Made by a program: the position numbers and the translations under genes. From contig JAGYIH010000012.1 in the NCBI GenBank assembly GCA_018402615.1, positions 1 to 24,792 on the forward strand: 24,792 nucleotides of DNA, written 5' to 3'. This DNA is from Aquiluna sp. GTDB lineage: Bacteria; Actinomycetota; Actinomycetes; Actinomycetales; Microbacteriaceae. Shown here piece by piece: positions 7,274 to 14,204 of the stretch. How positions within the stretch are numbered: the first letter of the stretch is position 1; every line of letters starts with the position of its first letter. The notes below the pieces were generated by a model that did not search any database, had not been told where the DNA came from, and saw nothing but the letters and a program-made list of their open reading frames with translations.

Positions 7274-8409
7274 GCTTCTCTTCTTGCGCCCTGGCTCGGC
7301 AGCACCGCAAACACTCTTGGTTCGGCAAAGCCAGCCCCCGCAAAGGCCGCGATCACGTTTCGCTCAAGCTCTGAAAGCTTGGTTTCAGCGATAATCGCAA
7401 TTGCAGCTCCTCCAAAACCCCCGCCAGTCATTCGAGATCCAATGGCACCGGTTGCCATCGCAGTTTCAACCGCTAGGTCTAGTTCTGGAATTGAGATTTC
7501 AAAGTCGTCTCTCATCGAAGCGTGAGAGGCGAGCAGCAGCTCGCCCAGCATTTCAAGCTGCCCGTCAGCGAGCGCCTCAAGGGTCTTTAGTACCCGAGCA
7601 TTTTCAGTCACGACGTGTCGAACTCTGCGGAACGTCAGATCATCCATGAGGCCTTGGGCGCGCTCCAAGTCCGCTACCGAGAGCTCTCTCAGTGATTCAA
7701 CATCCATGAGCTCAGCTCCACGCTCACATGCCTCTCGTCTCGAACGGTAGCCCCCGTCAGAGTGTCGGTGGCTAACCTGAGTGTCGATCACCGCAACCAC
7801 CAAACCCAGTTCGGCCAGCCCCAATGAGACATTCTTGGTCTCAAGTGTCTTGCAGTCGATGAATACTGCTCCGTCGGCGCGGGCTAGTAGCGATGCGGTT
7901 TGATCCATGATTCCAGTTGGTGCTCCCACCACCTCGTTCTCGGCGCGCTGACCAATGAGTGCAAGTTCGATGCGGGATTTGCCCGCTTGCCACAAATCAT
8001 TAAGCGCCAGGGCCACCGAGCACTCAACCGCCGCGGAGCTTGATAGCCCAGCACCAATTGGGACGTCCGAGTGAATAAATATATCCAGGCCCGTTACTTG
8101 ATGCTCCCGCATCACCCAAGCCACTCCAAGTGGATAGAGCGCCCAGTCCAGATCGGTTGGCTTTGCTTTCACCAGGTTAATCTCAACTACCTGATCCCCA
8201 AAAGAGCTGGAGACCCGAATTTGTTTATCTTGGCGCTCACCGAGAGCCACGTAGGTGCGCCGATCGATGCCAAAGGGCAAAACAAAACCGTTGTTGTAAT
8301 CGGTGTGTTCGCCAATCAAGTTGGCCCTTCCCGGGGCTGACCAGACTCCACTGGGCTCATAGCCAAAGCGATCGGTGAATCCACTGATGGTTTGTTCGGT
8401 CAGTTTCAA
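7270..8409 (-). CDS. galK: Galactokinase
   Basis: 379 residues, GHMP kinase superfamily. The galactokinase signature GRANLIGEHTDYNNGFVLP lies near the N-terminus. The ATP-binding GHMP motif PIGAGLSSSAAVE is near residue 115, and the C-terminal motif GSRMTGGGFGGAA is present. It phosphorylates galactose to galactose-1-phosphate in the Leloir pathway. The start is a TTG at 8409, immediately after the TAG of galT. A GAGGTGA ribosome site lies within the end of galT, so translation is coupled. galE is not in this window. Confidence 0.96.
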   Translation of the reverse strand: MKLTEQTISGFTDRFGYEPSGVWSAPGRANLIGEHTDYNNGFVLPFGIDRRTYVALGERQDKQIRVSSSFGDQVVEINLVKAKPTDLDWALYPLGVAWVMREHQVTGLDIFIHSDVPIGAGLSSSAAVECSVALALNDLWQAGKSRIELALIGQRAENEVVGAPTGIMDQTASLLARADGAVFIDCKTLETKNVSLGLAELGLVVAVIDTQVSHRHSDGGYRSRREACERGAELMDVESLRELSVADLERAQGLMDDLTFRRVRHVVTENARVLKTLEALADGQLEMLGELLLASHASMRDDFEISIPELDLAVETAMATGAIGSRMTGGGFGGAAIAIIAETKLSELERNVIAAFAGAGFAEPRVFAVLPSQGARREA

Positions 8410-9486
8410 CTACATCACCTCTCGGATTCGCGCAGCGGTCTGTTCCGGTTCTACGTCACCGACAAAGGCGCCCATGGCGCTTTCCGAGCCGGCTAAATAT
8501 TTGAGTTTGTCGGCAGCCCTTCTTGGAGAAGTGATCTGCAACATCAGCCTTATTTGCTCCCGGTTTATAACCTTGGGGGCCTGGTGCCAGGCGGATATGT
8601 AGGGGGTTGGGCTGCCATAAAGGGCATCCACGGCCATTAGCAAGCTTCGGTACTGAACGGCTAAGTCGTCTGCCTCCTGATCGGTTAGCTGACTCAGGTC
8701 CTGAATGTGACGCTTGGGCAACAGGTGAATTTCCAGCGGCCAGCGAGCAGCGTAGGGGACGAAGGCAACGAAGTGTTCGCTTTCTAAGAGCTTGCGCTTC
8801 GAACCTGTCTCAAAGGCAATCAGGTCCTCAAAGAAATCACCCTTGTGAGCGGCAACCGAGTCCAGCAGAGCCTTGGTTCTTGGTGGCACAAAGGGGTAGC
8901 TGTAGATCTGACCATGCGGGTGGTGCAGGGTGACGCCAATCTCTTCACCTCGATTCTCAAAGGGAAATACCTGAACCACACCTTCCAATGAGAACAGCTC
9001 TCGAGTCCTATCCATCAACGCCCCAATTACGGTTCGAACTCGGCTGACCGGCATTTGTGAAAGTGACCCCTGGTGTTCTGGGCTGAACACCACAACCTCG
9101 CAGCGACCAAAGGAGGTGGTGGAAAAGCCAAATCTAGGCTTGCCATTTGGATTCTCAATCTGTCCCAGCTCCGGACCAAAGGCCGGGCCCTTGTTCTCGA
9201 AAACAGCGACGTCAAAGTTATCCGGCAGTTCGCTCAGGTTGTTTTCGGTTGTTGGGCAAAGTGGGCAGGAGTGCTGAGGTGGTAAAAATGCCCGCTGCTG
9301 TCGGTGGGATGCCACCGTGATCCACTCTGAAGTTAGTGGGTCGAACCTCAGTTCTGCAGTCTGCGGGCGCTCTGCGCTCTGTCTCGAATCCGGTTTGCGC
9401 GTTGCGGGGAGATTGGTTTGGGAATCATCAAAGTAAAACAAATCCCGGCCGTCAAATAGCTTGCCGTCAATTCTTGAATAAGTCAC
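8410..9486 (-). CDS. galT: Galactose-1-phosphate uridylyltransferase
   Basis: 358 residues. The HPHGQ active-site motif (HxH nucleophile region) is present, with an N-terminal CPLC zinc-type pair and a C-terminal EIHLLPKRH segment, as in GalT of the HIT superfamily. It exchanges UMP between UDP-glucose and galactose-1-phosphate. The GTG start at 9486 has GGAG 6 nt upstream. A likely -10 box, TATGTT (plus-strand 9514-9519), overlaps that of the divergent galM. It is the first gene of a galT-galK operon. Confidence 0.95.
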   Translation of the reverse strand: MTYSRIDGKLFDGRDLFYFDDSQTNLPATRKPDSRQSAERPQTAELRFDPLTSEWITVASHRQQRAFLPPQHSCPLCPTTENNLSELPDNFDVAVFENKGPAFGPELGQIENPNGKPRFGFSTTSFGRCEVVVFSPEHQGSLSQMPVSRVRTVIGALMDRTRELFSLEGVVQVFPFENRGEEIGVTLHHPHGQIYSYPFVPPRTKALLDSVAAHKGDFFEDLIAFETGSKRKLLESEHFVAFVPYAARWPLEIHLLPKRHIQDLSQLTDQEADDLAVQYRSLLMAVDALYGSPTPYISAWHQAPKVINREQIRLMLQITSPRRAADKLKYLAGSESAMGAFVGDVEPEQTAARIREVM

Positions 9487-9512
9487 TCAAGGCTCCGTCT
9501 ACTCCAACTCGC

Positions 9513-9519
9513 TAACATA
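9513..9519. promoter_or_regulatory. Overlapping divergent -10 boxes of galM and galTK
   Basis: Plus strand TAACAT (9513-9518) lies 6 nt before the galM GTG at 9525. Minus strand TATGTT (9519-9514) gives a leader of about 20 nt containing the galT ribosome site. The two boxes share five bases, so RNA polymerase could probably occupy only one direction at a time. Confidence 0.4.
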
Positions 9520-9524
9520 CTTGG

Positions 9525-10394
9525 GTGCGCCAAAGCGAACCCTTAGAGCAACTGAGTCTTTCTCGCGTGAGTGAGAATGGAACCAGTATTGCAGTTATTT
9601 CCCGTCAGGCTGGCGCAATTTCAGAGCTTTTGCTCAATGGAGTGTCAGTAATTCCTGAATTTGCGCTGCAAAACCCCAGAAACTACATCTTTGGCTCGGT
9701 CTTGGCCCCCTGGCCAAATCGCCTTCAAGACGGAGAGTACGAGCACGGGCAACAAAGATTTCGCTTCTCTGATCTTGATGACCAAAACAACAAGAGCCAC
9801 GGTTTGTTGCTTGACGAAAAATTTGACATCAGGTCGCATACTCAGTCCGAGCTCACGCTTGGCTATCGATTTGGGAAAGATCCTGGCTACCCATTCCCAA
9901 TAGATCTGGAAGTTAGATATCAACTATTGGAAACCAGCCTTTTGGTTTCGGCCACCGCGACCAATACCGGTCCAGCAGCGCCGTTTGCGATTGGATTCCA
10001 TCCCTACCTGCTCACCGCCGATACGTTTCGGGTCAGTGCCGCCTTCACTCACGTCGCACTCAATGATGAGCGTATGCTTCCCAATTCGATTCAGGCCATC
10101 GCTGGTTTGGATCTTGGTCCGGACTCGGAGGAATTGAAAACTCTGGATTCTTGCTTTTATGGTGCCGAAGTCGTCGAAGTTTCAGGGCCAAGTGGAAGTT
10201 TTGAAGTCAGGGCGCTAGAGAACCTGCCCTACTTCATGCTTTATCGACCTAGACAGCAGTTTTTCGATTTGGGAGGAGCCATTGCAATAGAACCAATGAG
10301 CGCTCCCGCCAACATCTTTAGAACTGACCCGGCTTCGGTGCTCTTAGCCGCGGGGGAGTCAAAGCGTTTTCGGTTTGAAATTAGAACGCGGTAG
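9525..10394 (+). CDS. galM: Aldose 1-epimerase (galactose mutarotase-like)
   Basis: 289 residues. GalM-like beta-sandwich features are visible: PWPNRL and SHGLL near the N-terminus, GFHPYLL with the catalytic-type histidine in the middle, and AIEPMSAPANIF with the general-base region near the C-terminus. It interconverts alpha and beta anomers of galactose or glucose. The length and divergence are typical of actinobacterial aldose 1-epimerases. The GTG start at 9525 has leaderless geometry. It is divergent from galTK, with which it would complete entry into the Leloir pathway. The last 14 nt overlap the convergent SDR gene. Confidence 0.9.
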   Translation: MRQSEPLEQLSLSRVSENGTSIAVISRQAGAISELLLNGVSVIPEFALQNPRNYIFGSVLAPWPNRLQDGEYEHGQQRFRFSDLDDQNNKSHGLLLDEKFDIRSHTQSELTLGYRFGKDPGYPFPIDLEVRYQLLETSLLVSATATNTGPAAPFAIGFHPYLLTADTFRVSAAFTHVALNDERMLPNSIQAIAGLDLGPDSEELKTLDSCFYGAEVVEVSGPSGSFEVRALENLPYFMLYRPRQQFFDLGGAIAIEPMSAPANIFRTDPASVLLAAGESKRFRFEIRTR

Positions 10395-11070
10395 AGGGCA
10401 GTTCCTTCTCATCATTCACGATCGCGTCAACAATTCTTTTGGCAACGTGCTCGGTGCTGAAGCCCGCGGGGAATTTGGGCGCTTCACCCTGAATGGCCCT
10501 GGTGGCAAGGCCGGTTTCGGTGTGGCCGGGGCACGCAGATATCACTCTGATGCCATCCCTACGCCACTCTCGAGTGAGCCCTTGTAAAAAGCCGTGAATG
10601 GCGGTCTTTGAGCCACAGTAGGCGGCAAGACCAGGCATTGGTGATTCCGCAACAACGCCGGTGATGTTCACAACGAAAGGCTCACTGCCAGCTTCAGCGC
10701 TGGTCTTTAGTGCCGGGTGGAGTTGGGCCAATAATTGCATTGGGCCAGCCGCATTGATCTTGGTCAGCTTTGAAATGGTCTCCGCACTGAGTTCACTAGC
10801 TGGCCCAAAGGCCACCACGCCGGAAGCGTTGATAATCCCATCCAGTGGGCTGGAGGCAACAAGGTACTCGGTGAGGGTTGTAATGCTCTCGGCCTCAGTA
10901 AGGTCAAGCAGCAGGCGCACCTCTGCAACGGCAGGAATTTGCGCTGCCGAGTTGTTGGTCGAAGCGGTCCCCATTACCTCTGCGCCCAAAGCGCGAAGCT
11001 GTTTGGTCAGTTCTGAGCCCAGGGCTCCGGAAGCACCAACGACCAAGATTTTTCTATTTGAAAGTTCCAT
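10381..11070 (-). CDS. Short-chain dehydrogenase/reductase of unknown substrate
   Basis: 229 residues from the ATG at 11070 (a TTG at 11082 would add four residues; neither start has a clear ribosome site). Classical SDR features are the GASGALG cofactor loop near the N-terminus, the INASG motif, and the catalytic Y-x-x-x-K in AYCGSK. The beta-5 position that normally supplies the catalytic serine reads NITGVV, so the Ser appears to be replaced by Thr or Gly. The substrate cannot be predicted. It is convergent with galM (14 nt overlap) and divergent from the ECF operon. Confidence 0.85.
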   Translation of the reverse strand: MELSNRKILVVGASGALGSELTKQLRALGAEVMGTASTNNSAAQIPAVAEVRLLLDLTEAESITTLTEYLVASSPLDGIINASGVVAFGPASELSAETISKLTKINAAGPMQLLAQLHPALKTSAEAGSEPFVVNITGVVAESPMPGLAAYCGSKTAIHGFLQGLTREWRRDGIRVISACPGHTETGLATRAIQGEAPKFPAGFSTEHVAKRIVDAIVNDEKELPSTAF

Positions 11071-11146
11071 GCCGCTAGCCAACCAGCTTGGGGCGTTCGC
11101 TATTTCGCAAACTGAAATAAAGCAGACCGGAAATGATCCTCACGCT

Positions 11147-11152
11147 TAGAAT
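11147..11152 (+). promoter_or_regulatory. -10 box of the ECF transporter operon
   Basis: TAGAAT, followed by a leader of about 20 nt containing AGGAG (11166-11170) 8 nt before the ATG at 11179. Only 108 nt separate the two divergent starts, too little room for a cobalamin riboswitch. Confidence 0.5.
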
Positions 11153-11178
11153 TGTGGAATCTAGTAGGAGATTACCAA

Positions 11179-11670
11179 ATGCGCTTACCCCTAATAATGC
11201 TGTCCGCTTGCGCTCTGGTGCTCTCTGGCTGCAGTGCAGCCAACGATTCTGGTTTTGACTCCAATGGATCCTGCGATGGCGTAATTGTTGAGGTCAACTT
11301 TGCCGGCCAGGGCGAGCAAATCACATCCTGCGTTGCCATCAACGGAACTTCTGAGGTTGCAAAAGATGTTCTTGGTCAGGCTGGTGTCAGCATCGAGGGC
11401 ACCAAGGCCTACGGAGACGCCGTTGTGTGCCGGGTCAATGGCGTTCCCTCCTCTAAAGAGCCGCTTTTGGTAGCGGGTGAAGAACCACACCTGGAGTCCT
11501 GCGACGAGTTTCCACCAGCCTTTGCCTACTGGGCCCTGTGGGTGAAGGATTCCGACGACTCCGAGTGGGATTATGCAACCGAGGGCGTTAGTTCACTTCA
11601 ACTCTCCAAGGGCCAGTCAATTGGCCTGGCTCTGACCCTGGGTGGAGAAACAACAACTCCGAGCAACTGA
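11179..11670 (+). CDS. Lipoprotein with DUF4430/transcobalamin-C-like domain, putative vitamin-binding component
   Basis: 163 residues. The signal peptide ends in a lipobox LSGC (Cys18). The mature part fits the DUF4430 pattern seen beside actinobacterial ECF transporters: an initial VIVEVNF strand, a GTSEVAKDVLGQAG helix, a VCRVNGVP strand and the aromatic FAYWALWV segment. Related domains form the cobalamin-binding beta region of transcobalamin/intrinsic factor, so it may capture a corrinoid at the cell surface; this is inference. The ATG at 11179 is preferred over a TTG at 11152, because it follows AGGAG and gives a proper signal peptide. Its stop overlaps the next start by one base (TGATG). 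Confidence 0.8.
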   Translation: MRLPLIMLSACALVLSGCSAANDSGFDSNGSCDGVIVEVNFAGQGEQITSCVAINGTSEVAKDVLGQAGVSIEGTKAYGDAVVCRVNGVPSSKEPLLVAGEEPHLESCDEFPPAFAYWALWVKDSDDSEWDYATEGVSSLQLSKGQSIGLALTLGGETTTPSN

Positions 11671-13466
11671 TGAAGCGCAGCCAAAAGATCCTTCTGGCGG
11701 CCTATCTGGCCCTGGGATTTATTGCGCTGAGACTGGTCTACGGGTTTTTGTTTTCTGGCCTCTGGGGTTCAAATCTAATTTTCTCGGTGCCGCAACTGAA
11801 GCTTTCGGGACCCTTTTCCCACGTCACACTTTTTGGTGAAGTGACCAGCGACGGCATCTTGCGCAACCTGGAACTTGCTCTGCCATTTGCCTTGACAATT
11901 CTGCTGTTTGGAATAGCGGCAGCCTTTGTCAGCGCCAGCACCCTGATGGCACTGGCAAACAGGGCCAGAAGCTTGAAGAACCTGTTGGTTGCTATTGCCA
12001 TTTCGCTCAGCGCACTGCCTGCGCTTTTGGACGCAACCAAAAAAGTGCTCTACGCAAATCGACTCCGAAGCGAGAGCAAATCCCGGCTACTCGTTCCGAT
12101 TCTTGCGCGCAGTATCGAACTCGCGAATTCAATGGGACTCAAGCTCGCCCTCAGTCCAAAGGGTAAGCAAAAGTCTGGAAATCTCAGGGTTAGGGGGCTA
12201 GTCATCCCCGACCTGGCTCTGGGTCCGATCGATCTGGATCTTGAGCCCGGCCAAATAATGGTGCTCAGCGGAGCAACTGGTTCGGGTAAGAGTTCGCTAT
12301 TAGAGGCAATAGCCGGCATCAGCGCGGAATATCAGAACCGGACCGTGATGGGTAGCTTCGATTTTGGTATAGGAAGGCCGAACCCCAGCCTGTCCGAGAT
12401 AGCGGCCTTTCTTCGCTACATTCCGCAGAATCCTCGGGAGTTGTTGTGGGGGTTTGATGTCAAGGAACTGCTTGCTAGGGTTCCAGCGTCTCTGGTTCTA
12501 AGCCTGGGACTCGAAGGCCTTGCGACGCGATCGACTCGGGACCTCAGCGAGGGCGAGGCGCTAAAACTGCTGTTGGCCGAGAATCTTGCAATGAGCCCCA
12601 GCTTCCTATTGCTGGACGAACCGTTTGCTCCCCTGGACGAAAAGTCCAGAGAGCAACTAACTCAAACGCTCTTGGGGCTAGCTCAGAAAGGTGTTGCGAT
12701 TCTGGTTGTCGAACACGATTCGGAACACACCAGTGGCCTATTGGCAAAGCACTTCCAATTGGCCAATGGTTTGCTTTTGGAGGGTCACCACCAGCCTGAG
12801 ACAACCAGGGCTAAGCGCCAGTTTCCGCTGGTTGGGCAGGAACCACTTTTGAGTGCGCAGCTTGCGGATATAGGTTTTGGAGAGTTGTTGTTGAGGGCAC
12901 CCAAGCTTGATTTACTGCAGGGCGAGTGCGTATGGCTCAGTGGTGAAAACGGCTCCGGCAAAAGCACCCTTCTTCAAACTCTCGCAGCCGGAAATGGTGT
13001 GAAAATCTCTGGGCAGGACTCGGTAGCCAAACTGCGGTTGGTTCCCGAGAACTTTGACGACTTCTTTGTTACAGACAGCCTGGTTGCCGAGCTTGAACGT
13101 GCCGACAAAATTGCCAATGTTCCCAACGGATTCACCAAAACCACCTTGGATTCAATTTTGCCCAAAGCCGCCTTGGATGCCTGGCTTGGGATTCACCCAA
13201 GAGACCTATCTCGTGGCACCAGGTTGAGCCTGGCAATAGCGATGCAGCTGAGCCATAAGCCTCAGGTGATGCTGATTGATGAGCCGTTCCGTGGTCTTGA
13301 CACCAAGGCGAAAATTGCAATGGTTGAGAGCTTGAGGTGCGTGCTGGAAACCGGCTGTGCAATTCTGTTTGCCTCTCACGAGACAGCCTGGTCAGAGAGC
13401 ATCGCGGTCCGCGGTCTAGTGATTGCCAACCAAACGCTTCAAGAGCGCTCGGGGGTGCGGGCATGA
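11670..13466 (+). CDS. Fused ECF transporter protein: EcfT-like membrane domain plus two ABC ATPase domains
   Basis: 598 residues. Residues 1-165 resemble a compact EcfT/CbiQ: hydrophobic helices plus two Ala-Arg-Ser coupling motifs (99-101 and 146-148). ATPase 1 (about 172-375) has Walker A GATGSGKS (201-208), Q-loop Q253, signature LSEGE (292-296), Walker B DE 316-317 and H349. ATPase 2 (about 390-598) has Walker A GENGSGKS (425-432), a glutamate (E460) at the Q-loop position, a degenerate signature LSRGT (513-517), DE 537-538 and H570. Normally T, A and A' are two or three separate proteins totalling about 800 residues. Here one chain would form the whole energising module. The stop overlaps the S-component start (ATGA). 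Confidence 0.88.
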   Translation: MKRSQKILLAAYLALGFIALRLVYGFLFSGLWGSNLIFSVPQLKLSGPFSHVTLFGEVTSDGILRNLELALPFALTILLFGIAAAFVSASTLMALANRARSLKNLLVAIAISLSALPALLDATKKVLYANRLRSESKSRLLVPILARSIELANSMGLKLALSPKGKQKSGNLRVRGLVIPDLALGPIDLDLEPGQIMVLSGATGSGKSSLLEAIAGISAEYQNRTVMGSFDFGIGRPNPSLSEIAAFLRYIPQNPRELLWGFDVKELLARVPASLVLSLGLEGLATRSTRDLSEGEALKLLLAENLAMSPSFLLLDEPFAPLDEKSREQLTQTLLGLAQKGVAILVVEHDSEHTSGLLAKHFQLANGLLLEGHHQPETTRAKRQFPLVGQEPLLSAQLADIGFGELLLRAPKLDLLQGECVWLSGENGSGKSTLLQTLAAGNGVKISGQDSVAKLRLVPENFDDFFVTDSLVAELERADKIANVPNGFTKTTLDSILPKAALDAWLGIHPRDLSRGTRLSLAIAMQLSHKPQVMLIDEPFRGLDTKAKIAMVESLRCVLETGCAILFASHETAWSESIAVRGLVIANQTLQERSGVRA

Positions 13467-14197
13467 AGACCAGTTTGAGAAACTTCCAGGGCCTGGCTTT
13501 GGCAGGCCTTTCGGCACTGGCCATTGTTGTTTTCGGTTGGCCGTTTCTGCCATTTGATTTGAGCGCCAGTCAGGGTAGCTGGCTTTCAATTGCTGCAATA
13601 GCTGTGATTCTGCTTTTGACGCTGAGTCTGCTGGATGGTGATCTGGCTGGACCCAAGCAAATTGGACTTCTCGCAGCACTCGCAGGGCTGGGAGCTGCGG
13701 TTCGAATAGCCACCGGTGGAACCGGCGGGCTTGAGCTGGTATTTCTCACCGTGATTTTGGGTGGTAGGGCCTTTGGTCCGCGCTTTGGATTCTTGCTGGG
13801 GGTTGCCACCATTGCGGTTTCATCGCTTTTCTTTGGCGGCTTTGGGCCCTGGACGGCCTATCAGATGTTCGCAACTGCTTGGGTTGGGGCTGGCGCGGGA
13901 ATGCTTTTTGGCAAGGGTCACAGGTTAGAGAATCTTTTGCTTGCAGGTTATGGAGCTGTGTCCGCATATGTCTTTGGGCTGCTATTGAACCTCTGGTTCT
14001 GGCCGGTCGCGGTGGCATCGTCCTCGCTGTCTTACGTTCCTGGAGCAGCTGCGTTGGAAAACCTCTACAGCTTTGCGCTGTTTAGCCTTGCGTCCTCGAC
14101 CCTGACCTGGGACACGGTTAGGGCGGTGAGCGTTGCGGTGGTTTTGCTGGTGGTTGCAAACCCAGCCCTGAAAGCATTGCGCAGGGCGAAGATCTAG
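13463..14197 (+). CDS. ECF transporter substrate-binding (S) component, probable cobalamin or related vitamin
   Basis: 244 residues, highly hydrophobic with about six membrane segments. The central region (about residues 70-145: AAVRIATGGTGGLE, GGRAFGPRFGFLLG, GGFGPWTAYQM) matches the actinobacterial S-component group found beside CbiQ/CbiO-type genes and DUF4430 lipoproteins. The ATG at 13463 overlaps the TGA of the fused EcfT-A-A' gene (ATGA, 4 nt), which settles the start. Substrate is inferred as cobalamin from the lipoprotein and from convergent metH, whose stop is only 7 nt away; folate-like or other vitamins are not excluded. Confidence 0.82.
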   Translation: MKTSLRNFQGLALAGLSALAIVVFGWPFLPFDLSASQGSWLSIAAIAVILLLTLSLLDGDLAGPKQIGLLAALAGLGAAVRIATGGTGGLELVFLTVILGGRAFGPRFGFLLGVATIAVSSLFFGGFGPWTAYQMFATAWVGAGAGMLFGKGHRLENLLLAGYGAVSAYVFGLLLNLWFWPVAVASSSLSYVPGAAALENLYSFALFSLASSTLTWDTVRAVSVAVVLLVVANPALKALRRAKI

Positions 14198-14204
14198 GTT
14201 TTCT

